Made by a program: the position numbers and the translations under genes. A stretch of 63,254 nt of DNA from Chloroflexota bacterium. Lineage in GTDB: Bacteria > Chloroflexota > Anaerolineae > UBA2200. The number at the start of each line of letters is the position of its first letter. Positions within the stretch are counted from its first letter, which is position 1. This document shows positions 8,516 through 18,015 of the stretch, in pieces. The stretch spans positions 1 to 63,254 of the forward strand of contig JACIWW010000017.1 of assembly GCA_014360905.1 (NCBI GenBank), written 5' to 3'. The notes under the pieces were generated by a model that ran no database searches, had not been told where the DNA came from, and saw only the letters and a program-made list of their open reading frames with translations.

Positions 8516-9604
8516 ATGCCGAAAACAGGGACAGCAGACTTGCCTTTGCACTATGGAAAAGCGCCGCGCTGGTTGTTCCAGCGTATGGCCTTGTTAGCGC
8601 GCGAGGTGTCGTTGGCCATCGTAACCGAATTTGGCACACAGGAGATGCTACGCCGTTTGGCCGACCCGTTCTGGTTCCAAGCTTTTGGCTGTGTGCTGGG
8701 CTTTGACTGGCATTCAAGCGGTTTGACCACCACGGTCTGCGGTGCACTCAAGGTAGGGCTGAAGGATGTACAGAACGAATTGGGCTTGTACGTGGCCGGG
8801 GGCAAAGGAGGCACCTCACGCCAGACGCCACAAGAGATCGAAGCACAGGGAGCTAATCTACAGGTCGCTCCTGCTACGCTGATTTACGCTAGCCGTATGT
8901 CAGCAAAAGTGGACAACACCGCACTGCAGGATGGCTATCAAATCTACCATCACGCCTTCTTCTTCGATCGCACTGGCCGGTGGTGTGTTGTACAGCAGGG
9001 CATGAACGTGGACAAGCGCTATGCCAGGCGTTATCATTGGCTAAGCGAGGGCTTGCGCGACTTTGTCGTCGAACCGCACAGCGCCATCTGCTGCGATCAG
9101 CGCGGCGAGGTGCTGAACATGGTGGCTTTAGAAAGCGAAGGAGCACGCAAGGCAAGCGCTGTCCTGGCGCGAGAGATGCCCGGCAAACTGGTCAACGAAT
9201 TACAGCGGTTGCAAGAATTGACCTTACCCAGCCGTCATCAGGTATGGCTGGCCGATGTGGATCCGACTCGCTTGGGAAAGGTCTTTCTTTCCACCTACGA
9301 ACAGCAGCCAAAAGATTTCGAGACTCTACTAGGCATGCCTGGAGTAGGTCCTAAAACCATCCGCGCGCTAAGCCTGCTTGCGGAGCTCATTTACGGCGCT
9401 GAGGTCAGCACACGCGACCCGGTCCGTTTCAGCTTCGCCCATGGGGGCAAAGATGGCTACCCGTACCCTGTAGACCGTGCCACGTATGACCGCTCCATCG
9501 AAACCTTGCGCACTGCCATCTGCCGTGCTCGACTGGGACAGCGAGACAAGCTCGATGCATTCAGGCGCCTGTCTCTATGGGAGGAAAAGTCCAACGTTGG
9601 CTAA
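8516..9604 (+). CDS. DUF763 domain-containing protein
   Basis: A 362-residue member of DUF763, a family of unknown function found mainly in archaea and thermophilic bacteria. The N-terminus MPKTGTADLPLHYGKAPRWL and the block FGCVLGFDWHSSGLTTT are family-typical. Near residue 280 is a helix-hairpin-helix-like element (LLGMPGVGPKTIRALSLLAE), followed by RDPVRFSFAHGGKDGYPYPV. The HhH suggests nucleic-acid binding, which is only an inference. The ATG is well placed after GGAGGG. It lies alone between the Q-salvage gene and a terminator shared with the opposite strand. Confidence 0.85.
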   Translation: MPKTGTADLPLHYGKAPRWLFQRMALLAREVSLAIVTEFGTQEMLRRLADPFWFQAFGCVLGFDWHSSGLTTTVCGALKVGLKDVQNELGLYVAGGKGGTSRQTPQEIEAQGANLQVAPATLIYASRMSAKVDNTALQDGYQIYHHAFFFDRTGRWCVVQQGMNVDKRYARRYHWLSEGLRDFVVEPHSAICCDQRGEVLNMVALESEGARKASAVLAREMPGKLVNELQRLQELTLPSRHQVWLADVDPTRLGKVFLSTYEQQPKDFETLLGMPGVGPKTIRALSLLAELIYGAEVSTRDPVRFSFAHGGKDGYPYPVDRATYDRSIETLRTAICRARLGQRDKLDAFRRLSLWEEKSNVG

Positions 9605-9647
9605 GGCGAGGCTTGAGATGCAGCTAGGACAACCCCATAAATGAAAA

Positions 9648-9678
9648 AGCGGGCCTAGGCACATTGCCCAGGCCCGCT
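9648..9678 (-). terminator. Intrinsic terminator of the sugar transferase gene
   Basis: On the minus strand AGCGGGCCT pairs with AGGCCCGCT, extended by TGCC/GGCA after one mismatch, around a three-base loop. TTTTTCAT follows. It sits 13 bp after the stop at 9691 and may also stop converging transcripts from the DUF763 gene. Confidence 0.85.
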
Positions 9679-9690
9679 CGAGGGAGACTC

Positions 9691-10413
9691 CTACGCTGCA
9701 CACTTGGCGTTGAGAACCACCGGAATAGTCTTGAATAGGATTGCGATATCCAGTGCCAGACTGCGCCGCTGAATGTACTCGATATCCAGCCGCACAATCT
9801 TGTCGAAAGTGAGGCCACTGCGTCCGCTAATCTGAGCCAGGCCAGTGAGCCCGGGTGGAACAGTCAGACGCTGCATGTGCCACGGAGAATACTCTTCCAC
9901 CTCATAACGCACTGCGGGTCTCGGGCCAACCAGGCTCATCTCGCCTCGCAGGACATTGATCAACTGCGGTAACTCATCGAGACTCGTCCGCCTTAGCCAC
10001 TTCCCCACCCTGGTGACGCGTTTGTCTCCGTTCGGCTTGAACACAGTCCGCCCCTCAACGGAGGAACCCTCGGGTGTAAAACCGTTGATGTACTGCTTGG
10101 CGAACTGTCGATGAACCCGCTCATCAGCGTTCACGTGCATAGAGCGAAACTTGAGCATGATGAATGTGCGGCCAAACTGGCCGACTCTCTCCTGGCGAAA
10201 GACTGCAGGCCCTGGAGAATCAAGCCGGATCGCCAGTGCAATCAGCGCCATAATAGGTGACAGCAAGACTAGCAAAAGCGCTGCCATAATGACATCCATG
10301 CATCTCTTGGCCAGAGGATACAGCGAAGCCTCAGGCTCAGCAAGCCTGGTTCTGTGCACTGTCTCGACGGTGATTCTCGACCACGAGACAGGATTAGTTT
10401 TGACCTCAATCAC
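9691..10413 (-). CDS. Undecaprenyl-phosphate sugar phosphotransferase (bacterial sugar transferase)
   Basis: A 240-residue initiating sugar transferase of the WcaJ/PglC type. These enzymes transfer a sugar 1-phosphate from a nucleotide sugar to undecaprenyl phosphate at the cytoplasmic membrane, starting polysaccharide synthesis. Seen are one membrane helix (about 42-65), the [16 protein letters not shown] and KFRSM motifs, the [20 protein letters not shown] catalytic block with the DE dyad, and [15 protein letters not shown]. It lacks the extra N-terminal helices of long WbaP-like enzymes. No other polysaccharide genes are adjacent. Confidence 0.9.
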   Translation of the reverse strand: MIEVKTNPVSWSRITVETVHRTRLAEPEASLYPLAKRCMDVIMAALLLVLLSPIMALIALAIRLDSPGPAVFRQERVGQFGRTFIMLKFRSMHVNADERVHRQFAKQYINGFTPEGSSVEGRTVFKPNGDKRVTRVGKWLRRTSLDELPQLINVLRGEMSLVGPRPAVRYEVEEYSPWHMQRLTVPPGLTGLAQISGRSGLTFDKIVRLDIEYIQRRSLALDIAILFKTIPVVLNAKCAA

Positions 10414-10600
10414 CTACTAACCTCCATGCACAGTGCAGAATGTGCTGTTTCTACAAAATTATCATAGCATGAATATGTGAAAAGACGATGAAAAGAGAGG
10501 CAAAACAAGCTAACAATTTTTTCATCTACAATGCGTCGGTTTCAGAATGCCAGGGATAGAGAACTCACAGTAAAGGAGAGAGAAAGCATTAAGCGTTGTA

Positions 10601-10616
10601 GCGGACTGCAGTCCGC
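10601..10616. repeat. Perfect 16-bp palindrome in the 10414-10649 gap
   Basis: GCGGACTGCAGTCCGC is self-complementary over its full length. It shares the GCGGAC...GTCCGC core with the hairpin at 52546-52576, hinting at a dispersed repeat. The rest of the gap is AT-rich near the sugar transferase start and shows no gene. Confidence 0.5.
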
Positions 10617-10649
10617 CAAAGACGAAGGGGACTTTTCAACAATCCGCGC

Positions 10650-13174
10650 CTATCTGGGCATATGTATCTTGGTTGGAGAGGGAACCGGGGTAAGCGTCCT
10701 GGTTGGGCTGGTCATGGATGACAGCAGTCCTTCCCCACTCACGATCAGGCGATGGATGTACTCATTCCCATCGTTGTTGCAATCAATGCGGAAATCCATC
10801 CCTCCAAGCAACCCATTGGCGAAATACGCATCGTTCACCTTCCACGTGTAATCCACCCACGTGTTCAACGGCCCAAGCCCTGCACCCTTGCTCACCCTCC
10901 GCTCCACCAGGTTGCCATAGTAATCCCGATACTCCAATGAAAACGTATCCGTGCCCTGATTCACCAACGTCACCGTGATCGTCCACGACACCGGCCCCCC
11001 GGCTGCCTTGGGAACATGCCCAGCATACGGATACCGATCATCCACATCAAAGGACATATAGGGATTGCCTGTAGCCTGATCCGTGCGTCGGGTGCTGTGC
11101 CAAGCATAGATATGGCTCCGCGCTTCGCTAGGCAGTTCTCTCAGCGCATCCCCAACCAGTGCCACCGTGCGGCTCCCAGGCGCCGTATCCCTTCGGTACA
11201 ACCAGTACATGAAATCCCCGTGATGAGGGCCATAGCATTTGTAGATGCCATCGCTAGCCCTCCAGCAACTGTCAAGGGCAGAGTGCTTGGTCTCGCGCAG
11301 CACGATCCACACATCAGGCGCATCCCGCACTGATTTCCCCAGATGCTGACGTGCGAAATCAAGAATGGGAAAACCAATGATCTGTCCAGCGGTATAGGCT
11401 CAGCAATATTGGGATATTGTACGTCGAGGATGTAAGGATGTACACTGAGACCTTCCATGAACATCCAATAGGCACCATTTACACGCGGCACAGCACCGCC
11501 AGGCTCAAAGGCAGTCGGGATCAACTCGTGGTAAAGCTGGGAGAAGCCAGTAACACCGCCTACCAACACGCCATCGTAACGAATCTCGGCATTCGGGCTG
11601 TCTACTTCCCAAGCGTTGACTTTCACCCCAGTCATCTTGGAAGGAAAAGACGCCGCAAGAGCGCAGTGATAGTGAATACCATGCAAGGTGGACTGGATAA
11701 ACTGCGGGGTGTTGGGGAAAGCAAGGTTATAAGTGCCCATCACACGGTCAACCCAATTGTTGAAAGCAGGGCTGTTTCCTATGTCGTAAGTGCAGCCATG
11801 CACGTTCTTGCGCTCCATGGTTTCTTCATCCACTCCGGTGGCTATGTTGATCCAGGCCAGGTTGTAAAAGTCTGGATTGTTGTCGTAATGCTGCCCCATG
11901 GCCAAAATGAACTGATCAAACCAATACTGCCACACCGTATTGCCAAAGTTCGGGGTACACATCGGCTTGCACGGTCCCGATGGCCCATCTGGGTCATAGC
12001 ATGAGGTGATGCTGCCCCCACCCATAGAAGCGACCCAACTAGGCGTCCAGTTCACACCAATCTGCTCATCCGTCTCGTGAAACGTCCAGGTTGTCACCGC
12101 GATGCCTACCGGCTTCGCGATGACGCTTCCATCCGGCAATGTAACACGCATCCTCTGTGCTTTCAAGATATACTCATCCGTTTTTGTCCAGTCATAGACA
12201 CCTTTGTATGGATTTAGATGAGCCCACACAAACTCCCACCATCCTCCCAATGCACCCCATTCTGGGTGACCGCGCACTTCTTCCCTGCCACCAAAGCGAT
12301 TGATCCACGACATATAGTAGTTTGGATTGCTCCAATCACCGTTCATCCAATCCAGCATGACAAAGATAACGGGAGGAAAATGAACGGGAACTGAAGACAC
12401 TGGGGTGAGACTAGGTAGAACCGGCGTGAATTCTGGTGTTGGAATGGACACATCAATAGGAGTTGGTGTCCATGTGGGCGTACGCGTAGGGGTCGAAGTA
12501 GGGATAGGCGTTGAGGTCGGAGTGGGCGTAGGCGTGCGTGTTGAGGTCGGAGTGGGCGTAGGCGTGCGTGTTGAGGTCGGAGTGGGCGTAGGCGTGCGTG
12601 TTGAGGTTGAGGTGGGTGTGTACAGCGGGTTGGATATCACAGCAGGCGTTGGTGTTGCTGCAACGATCGTCGTAGTCTCAGTATGGGTCACGGGCAGAGT
12701 GCCATCTGCAATGGCCACTACCGTATTGGTGATTACACCCTCCAGCCAGGAATACGTGCCTAATTCCAAATGCAAATCCACCGCAAAATCCCAAGCAAGG
12801 CTGGCTATGGTCCACGTGACTACGCCATCCCCATAAATCCCACCCGTATCAGCCGAGACGAAGTACGTCCCAATCGGCAGGATATCGGTCACCCACACAC
12901 TGCTCAAGATGCAGGCATTGGGGTTCTCCACGCGGATTGTATAGCGAAGCCGCCACTGGGCAGGAACTGGATCCCTCTGGTCACTTATAGCGAGGAAAAG
13001 GGCAGGAAGTGGCGCAGGTGTTGGTGTCACAAATGCGATATCCTGGGCCCAACAGTGCTCTGACCCCACGAACTGCACTGTACACAGACCCAGCCAAAGA
13101 AGGCCCAGCAAGAGAGCAAAAAGACCGAGCCGTGAGAGGATGTACTTAGGTTTGCTGTAGCGGTCTGGGTGCAT
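10650..13174 (-). pseudogene. Secreted DUF11-like/glycosidase-like protein, one frameshift
   Basis: One long secreted protein is read in two frames that switch near 11395-11400. The first frame would run into nonsense ending at 11141; the second gives sensible sequence from TAGQIIGFPILDFARQHLGK to the stop at 10650. Order: signal/membrane segment (about 12-35); a DUF11/SdrD-like beta domain (RLRYTIRVENPNACILSSVW...[11 protein letters not shown]); a Thr-Pro linker of about 60 residues made of repeats; then a catalytic-looking domain (WWEFVWAHLNPYKGVYDWTK; VGIAVTTWTFHE; HYDNNPDFYNLAWINIATG) that resembles GH42/GH5-like barrels; and a C-terminal beta-rich domain. One missing base explains the break, so it is either a recent pseudogene or a sequencing error. 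Confidence 0.65.
12511..12600. repeat. 30-bp tandem repeat, three exact copies
   Basis: Units at 12511-12540, 12541-12570 and 12571-12600 are identical and encode [10 protein letters not shown]-like linker on the minus strand. Flanking DNA holds degenerate copies. The unit is a multiple of three, so copy number can vary without breaking the frame. Confidence 0.95.
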
Positions 13175-13316
13175 TGTACTTTCTACATGCGCCCATCAAC
13201 GGGCTATAATACCTCGCCTTTTTCGATCCCGAATAAGAAAGCCTTTTCAAATTATGGCAAGCAAATATGAACAAATTATTAAAAATTACCCTGCCATCGC
13301 CCCTGGCTGATGAATG

Positions 13317-14165
13317 TTACACTTCCAGCACATCCACATGCCCAAGCTCGCTGTCCATAAACAGCAGCCGGCGGCGCAAAGGTTCGCCACGACCGGTCAG
13401 CAGCTTCACGACCTCCTGAATCTCCCAGGCAGCAATCATCATGGGAGTGGCAGCAGGATTCCCCCATTGCGCCTCAATACCGCGTTCGGGCACCCGATCG
13501 CCGCCATAAAGCTCTAATAATCCGGGATCGTCGGGGAAAATAGTCATTACCTGCCCCACGTAGCCAGCAATCGCTCCATGCACCAAGGGCACGGATAGCT
13601 TGCGTGCCGCACGCTGCAGTTCCAGACGCGTCGGCAAAGCATCTAATGCGTCCACCACTACCTGGGCTCCGCGTAGCAGTTGCACCATCTGTCCCTCGTC
13701 CACCCGCAATTGGTGCGCAACAACTTCTACCGCAGCATTGACCTCTGCTACGCGCTGCTGAGCCAGGAGCACCTTGGGTTGTCCTATGCTACGCTCTACA
13801 CAGAATGCTTGGCGGTTTAGGTTGTTCTCTTCGAAAACATCGCCATCTATAATGATCAAGCATCCCACTCCCATGCGTGCTAGACCCTCAATGATCCAGC
13901 CACCCAACCCGCCCACGCCAACAATGCCCACCGTAGACTGCAGCAAGGCGAGCTGTCCTTCCCAACCGACTGTGCCAAAGTTGCGCAGATAGCGCGTGGG
14001 CAGCACACGCTGATGCAAAGCAGCAATCTCCACCTCCCGCCGTGACACTCTCATCTCCTCCGCAATCTGCTGCACTCCCTCCAACGGTATCACCCAGAGT
14101 GGTTCGCCACCAGGCCCCACCGTCTCCTTTGCCAGCGTCCGCAAGCGTGCGACCAATTCTGCCAT
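13317..14165 (-). CDS. ThiF/MoeB/HesA-type E1-like adenylyltransferase
   Basis: The 282-residue protein adenylates the C-terminal glycine of a ubiquitin-like sulfur carrier. The Rossmann ATP site is GIVGVGGLGGWIIEGLARMG, followed by DGDVFEENNLNRQAF, the conserved D-x-D-x(4)-N-L-x-R-Q block. VVDALDALPTRLELQRAARK and PLVHGAIAGYVGQVMTIFP are also family-typical. The CxxC zinc pairs of MoeB and ThiF are absent. An N-terminal helical extension of about 75 residues contains a possible HTH (VQQIAEEMRVSRREVEIAAL). The ATG at 14165 follows GGAGGG. The MoaD/ThiS-like gene 38 bp upstream in the same direction is the likely substrate. Confidence 0.88.
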   Translation of the reverse strand: MAELVARLRTLAKETVGPGGEPLWVIPLEGVQQIAEEMRVSRREVEIAALHQRVLPTRYLRNFGTVGWEGQLALLQSTVGIVGVGGLGGWIIEGLARMGVGCLIIIDGDVFEENNLNRQAFCVERSIGQPKVLLAQQRVAEVNAAVEVVAHQLRVDEGQMVQLLRGAQVVVDALDALPTRLELQRAARKLSVPLVHGAIAGYVGQVMTIFPDDPGLLELYGGDRVPERGIEAQWGNPAATPMMIAAWEIQEVVKLLTGRGEPLRRRLLFMDSELGHVDVLEV

Positions 14166-14203
14166 CACACCCTCCTTTACGCTTTCCATTTTACGTTTCA
14201 GGA

Positions 14204-14443
14204 CTACCCTCCTGCCACTGGTGGGAAGAGGTTCAGCGTATCGCCCTCGGCCAGAATGTAATCCATGCTCTTCACTTCGTTGTTGACCATAGGCACCAAT
14301 GCGACTCCTTCAGGGATGCCCAATTGCTCCACGACCTGATTCACTGTCGCATCAGGAGGCACATCGAGTGGGAAACCAGCTCCAGGAGCCAAATTGGGTC
14401 TAAACCTGCGCAGTGTTGCATACAGTTTGACTGTGATGCGCAT
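14204..14443 (-). CDS. MoaD/ThiS family sulfur carrier protein
   Basis: A 79-residue beta-grasp protein ending in the diagnostic Gly-Gly (NLFPPVAGG), which is adenylated and thiocarboxylated. MRITVKLYATLRRF and NQVVEQLGIPEGVALVPMVN match the fold. Its start overlaps the stop of butyrate kinase (TGATG), so translation is coupled. The neighbouring ThiF-like enzyme should activate it. Whether it serves molybdopterin, tungstopterin or another sulfur pathway is open: no moaE or thiG is nearby. Confidence 0.88.
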   Translation of the reverse strand: MRITVKLYATLRRFRPNLAPGAGFPLDVPPDATVNQVVEQLGIPEGVALVPMVNNEVKSMDYILAEGDTLNLFPPVAGG

Positions 14444-15522
14444 CAGTAATCCTTCGCCTCCTCCTCTCCCCGAAGCACACGCAATGCCCCCTGCGCCATG
14501 GCCAGCATTTCATCCTGACCTGGGTAAACCAAAACCGGGGCAATCCATTCTACACGTTCGCGTATCCAGCCGACTAGCATAGATGAATGCGCCAGGCCAC
14601 CCGTTAGTACAATGGCATCCACCTGCCCCTTCAGCACCGTAGCCATCAGGCCGATTTCTTTAGCAATCTGGTAGGCCATTGCTTCGTAGACGAGTCGGGC
14701 GTGTTCATCGCCCTCTGCGATGCGCTTTTCCACTTCTATAGCATCGTTTGTGCCCAGATGGGCTACTAACCCGCCCTGTCGCGTGAAGCGCCGGAAAAGT
14801 TCCTCGTACGTGTATTTCCCGGAGAAAGCGAGACGCAGCACATCGCCAACTGGTAGCCCGCCTACTCTCTCGGGAGAAAATGGGCCAGTGCCATCGAGCG
14901 CCTGGTTGACGTCAATCATCTTGCCTCGCCGATGTGCACTCACCGAGATGCCCCCGCCCATGTGCGCCACGACAAGATTGATGTCCTCATAGCGACACCC
15001 CAATTCGCGCGCAGCACGCCTCGCTGCGCTCTTGAGGCTGAGCGCATGAGAGAGGCTTTTGCGTTCGATCTCCGGCAAGCCGGATACGCGCGCCAGCGGC
15101 TCAAACTCGTCCACACAAACTGGGTCCACGATGAACGCCGGAATACCTGCCTGTTGCGCAATCTCATTTGCAATGAGCGCACCTAGGTTCACCACATGAT
15201 CCCGTTCCTTGTGCGGGTTGCGCAGTTCCTGCAACATGCGTTCGTTAACGCGATAGGTACCGCTGGCCAATGGGCGCAGAATGCCCCCCCGTCCGACCAC
15301 CGCGTCCAGCGAATGCAGGGGGATATTGTGCTTTTTCAGGAAAGAAAGCACTGCCTCACGGCGGAATGCATATTGGTCAGGGATACGAGGGAAAGCAGCA
15401 AGTTCCTGCTGGGAATGAGCCATGGTCTCGCTGCAGACGGGCTTTTCATCCTCAAAGACGGCCAGTTTTGTGGATGTAGAGCCAGGATTGATCGTCAGAA
15501 TACGCCATGATTTCTTCTCCAT
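14443..15522 (-). CDS. buk: Butyrate kinase
   Basis: A 359-residue kinase of the acetokinase family that converts butyryl- (or isobutyryl-) phosphate and ADP to the acid and ATP. Diagnostic blocks are ILTINPGSTSTKLAVFEDE at the N-terminus, VVGRGGILRPLASGTYRVNE, AHMGGGISVSAHRRGKMIDV and VLTGGLAHSSMLV. The length matches buk rather than acetate kinase (about 400). The ATG at 15522 is preferred because GAGG precedes it by nine bases; starts at 15531 and 15537 are possible. It probably works with the phosphate butyryltransferase at 27566-28468. Confidence 0.92.
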   Translation of the reverse strand: MEKKSWRILTINPGSTSTKLAVFEDEKPVCSETMAHSQQELAAFPRIPDQYAFRREAVLSFLKKHNIPLHSLDAVVGRGGILRPLASGTYRVNERMLQELRNPHKERDHVVNLGALIANEIAQQAGIPAFIVDPVCVDEFEPLARVSGLPEIERKSLSHALSLKSAARRAARELGCRYEDINLVVAHMGGGISVSAHRRGKMIDVNQALDGTGPFSPERVGGLPVGDVLRLAFSGKYTYEELFRRFTRQGGLVAHLGTNDAIEVEKRIAEGDEHARLVYEAMAYQIAKEIGLMATVLKGQVDAIVLTGGLAHSSMLVGWIRERVEWIAPVLVYPGQDEMLAMAQGALRVLRGEEEAKDY

Positions 15523-15595
15523 GTCAGACATCCTCACTTGTACGCGAATGTTCTACATCGAACGCGCGGAAATTTCGCATCCTGCATTGCACTCG

Positions 15596-16414
15596 TTAAC
15601 ACTGGCAACGCGGACAGAAATGCGTGCCGCGATTGCCGACAGTTATGCGCTCAATCGGCGTACCGCAACGGGGGCAGGGCTCGCCAACGCGCCGGTAGAC
15701 GCACAGATGCTGCGCGTGGCTGCCTGGCCGCCCCTCTGCATCACGGAAACGTTCATCGGTCAGCGTAGTTCCACGGTTGTGGATTGCCTGCTGCAATACC
15801 TCTCGAATGGCCCAGTAGAGACGTTCGCCCTCCGCAGCAGAGAGCGTGCTCGCTTTGCGCAATGGGTGCAGGCTGGCGGCGAACAGTGCTTCATCCGTAT
15901 AGATATTGCCCAATCCCGCCAGCACCGTCTGGTTGAGCAGTAAGGGTTTGAGCACTCCTCGATGCGCAGACAATAACTTCACGAAATCCTGGGCTGTAAA
16001 ATCTGCGGACAAAGGCTCCGGCCCTAAATCACCCAGCACGAGATTGAGGTCTGTGGTCCAATAGACACGGCCAAACTTCCGTGGGTCGGAGAAAAGCAAC
16101 CGCCGACCATCGGAGAGGTGGAAAATGAGGCGGGCATGGCCATCCACGGGTTCTGTGGTTGGCTCAACACGTACATGGCCGCTCATGCGCAGATGGATCA
16201 GCAAAAAACTAGGCCCAGATAGTGATAGAACGAGAAACTTACCCCTGCGGCTGACATCCAAGACCTTGCGACCTGGCACTTGGCGCACAAACTCATCCAC
16301 CGCCGGCATGGCCACTGACTTTGGCCAGAGAACCTCGACATTGGCAAACTCGGCGCCTGTCAGCAAGCGCCGCAGATCCACAGCAAGTGTCTCCACTTCA
16401 GGCAGTTCTGGCAT
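15596..16414 (-). CDS. mutM: Formamidopyrimidine-DNA glycosylase (Fpg)
   Basis: A 272-residue bifunctional DNA glycosylase/AP lyase that removes 8-oxoguanine and ring-opened purines. The mature N-terminus is exactly MPELPEVET, with Pro2 as catalytic nucleophile and Glu3, which fixes the start at 16414 after GGAGGAGG. Also seen are LLIHLRMSGH, DPRKFGRVYW, GLGNIYTDEALF and the C-terminal zinc finger (CVYRRVGEPCPRCG...CPRCQC). The first 17 bases overlap the end of the peptidase gene. Confidence 0.96.
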   Translation of the reverse strand: MPELPEVETLAVDLRRLLTGAEFANVEVLWPKSVAMPAVDEFVRQVPGRKVLDVSRRGKFLVLSLSGPSFLLIHLRMSGHVRVEPTTEPVDGHARLIFHLSDGRRLLFSDPRKFGRVYWTTDLNLVLGDLGPEPLSADFTAQDFVKLLSAHRGVLKPLLLNQTVLAGLGNIYTDEALFAASLHPLRKASTLSAAEGERLYWAIREVLQQAIHNRGTTLTDERFRDAEGRPGSHAQHLCVYRRVGEPCPRCGTPIERITVGNRGTHFCPRCQC

Positions 16415-17654
16415 GCCTCCTCCAACCCGCAACGAGAGCAATCACCATGACAATGCCTAACCCTGCACCAGGACAGGGCACACATGGACGTGGAGCGGTG
16501 CGTGGCACTGGAGAGGGCGTTACGGTGGGCGTTCCCCGTGGCGAAAGCCCCAGGCTCTTGCGCCATTGAGCATCTAGTTCATCCAGCCCGAAGCCATACA
16601 CACGCTGCAACGCCTCTTCTTGATAAAGTCCCTCGCGAATCGCAGCGAGCAACCCAGTCATTTTCTCTTTGCCGTAGGTACGCAGCATGAAATCAAGTAG
16701 GCTGTACACCTCGCCATAGAAGAGATCCACCTGGGTCGGATCGCCCGTGTAGCCAGAAAGAGAACGCACGGAAATCAATTGGTCGCGTCGAACGGCTTCT
16801 TCCAATGCCCTTCGATTGCCTGCAGGAAGCGCACCCTCCGCATACATCGCCAGTCCTTCATCGAGCCAGCGTGGTACTTCGGCATAGGGATTATCCGTGA
16901 CCAATTCCACCACGACATGCGCCAGTTCGTGCGCGACCGTTTGCTCCACATCGGGGTGAGAACCCAGGAGCAACAACGTCCCCTCGTCCACCACTACTCC
17001 CAAGGTCACAACGCGCTCGTCATAGACCTCGCTTTTGCGGGGTAGCGCTAGGCTCATATCCGACTTGCTCTGATATACATAGATAGAAATCGGCCTGTCC
17101 AGACTGACGCCCATCTCATCCTGCAGACGAGCCAGTGACTTGGTGGCATAACCCAAGATGCGTCGCGCTTGCGCTTCATCGGCCCCATACCAGAAAAGGC
17201 TAATTTGGCCTTCTTCCAATGTCTTCCAGGTGAAGCGGTCATCTTCGTAGTGGAATGACACTACAGATGTCTTGATTTCGTTGCCCCCTTCGTCTACTAC
17301 GCGCCAATAGTACTCGAGACGCGCACCCACAGGTATATCGCCAGGCTCGAGCTCCCAGGTATGGCTGAACTCGCTTTCGCCAGGCGCAACCGCAATCGGG
17401 ATTTTGACGGTAACGCCCTCACCGACCAGTCGGTAATACAGGATCACTTCCCTGATGTTGGACTGTGCCTTCACCCGCAGGCGGAAGGTAATGCCCTGCG
17501 CGAATTGAACCTGGTATGTATTGGTCACAACCTGGATGGCCTCATCGGCATAGGTACCCAGGGCGCTCCCGAGGGGGAACAAGAAGAGAAGCGCCACAAG
17601 CAGTAGCACCTGCAACCGGTGTGCCGGGGGTGTGAACACGGTTGGCGCCATCAT
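16398..17654 (-). CDS. Peptidase MA-like membrane metalloprotease
   Basis: The 418-residue protein has an N-terminal signal/membrane segment (LQVLLLVALLFLFPLGSALG) and a beta-rich region. A gluzincin core follows: HELAHV (HExxH zinc motif, near residue 242) and DEGLAMYAEG with the downstream Glu ligand about 25 residues later. It ends in a Thr/Pro linker and a final membrane helix (GAGLGIVMVIALVAGW) with a basic tail, resembling a C-terminal anchor. It is expected on the outer face of the membrane. It is coupled to the Trm112-like gene upstream (TAATG) and overlaps mutM downstream. Confidence 0.85.
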   Translation of the reverse strand: MMAPTVFTPPAHRLQVLLLVALLFLFPLGSALGTYADEAIQVVTNTYQVQFAQGITFRLRVKAQSNIREVILYYRLVGEGVTVKIPIAVAPGESEFSHTWELEPGDIPVGARLEYYWRVVDEGGNEIKTSVVSFHYEDDRFTWKTLEEGQISLFWYGADEAQARRILGYATKSLARLQDEMGVSLDRPISIYVYQSKSDMSLALPRKSEVYDERVVTLGVVVDEGTLLLLGSHPDVEQTVAHELAHVVVELVTDNPYAEVPRWLDEGLAMYAEGALPAGNRRALEEAVRRDQLISVRSLSGYTGDPTQVDLFYGEVYSLLDFMLRTYGKEKMTGLLAAIREGLYQEEALQRVYGFGLDELDAQWRKSLGLSPRGTPTVTPSPVPRTAPRPCVPCPGAGLGIVMVIALVAGWRRHARTA

Positions 17655-17893
17655 TACTCCAGTTGTTCCAAACGGACGTAGCGGTACCTATCCCCAATTT
17701 CAATCAGCATCTGTGGGATGTCATCTTCAACTGGATACTTACGCCCGCAATCGCGACACACCAGCCATTTGTTCTTGACCACATCCAGCCGGCCTGGGTC
17801 TTTCTTCTCCGGATCCCGCTCTGGCCCGCTGACACAGGCAGGGCAACGCAGGATATCCTCATCCAACATCCACTGAGTCGAAGGACCGATCAT
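17654..17893 (-). CDS. Trm112-like zinc-ribbon protein
   Basis: A 79-residue protein with two cysteine pairs, ILRCPACVS and WLVCRDCGRKYPVEDDIPQM. The second pair with YPVEDDIP is the hallmark of Trm112/YcaR-type small proteins, which in other organisms act as stabilising partners of methyltransferases. No methyltransferase lies beside it. The ATG at 17893 was chosen for its GAGGAGG site. It heads an apparent operon with the peptidase and mutM. A -10-like TATACT (17943-17948, minus strand) is a possible promoter. Confidence 0.75.
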   Translation of the reverse strand: MIGPSTQWMLDEDILRCPACVSGPERDPEKKDPGRLDVVKNKWLVCRDCGRKYPVEDDIPQMLIEIGDRYRYVRLEQLE

Positions 17894-18015
17894 AGAACCT
17901 CCTCTTTCGTCGCACGAGTCAACCAGTGCGGATTTGCCTACTAGTATACTCGAAACCGAGCACAATCCAAAGTAGAGGGATGCTTAGCTACAAGGAGGCA
18001 GATTATTTAGTGGCA

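Noticed and set aside
12511-12600. Possible CRISPR-like repeat
   Set aside because: Units are contiguous with no spacers and encode a Thr-Pro linker in a coding frame.
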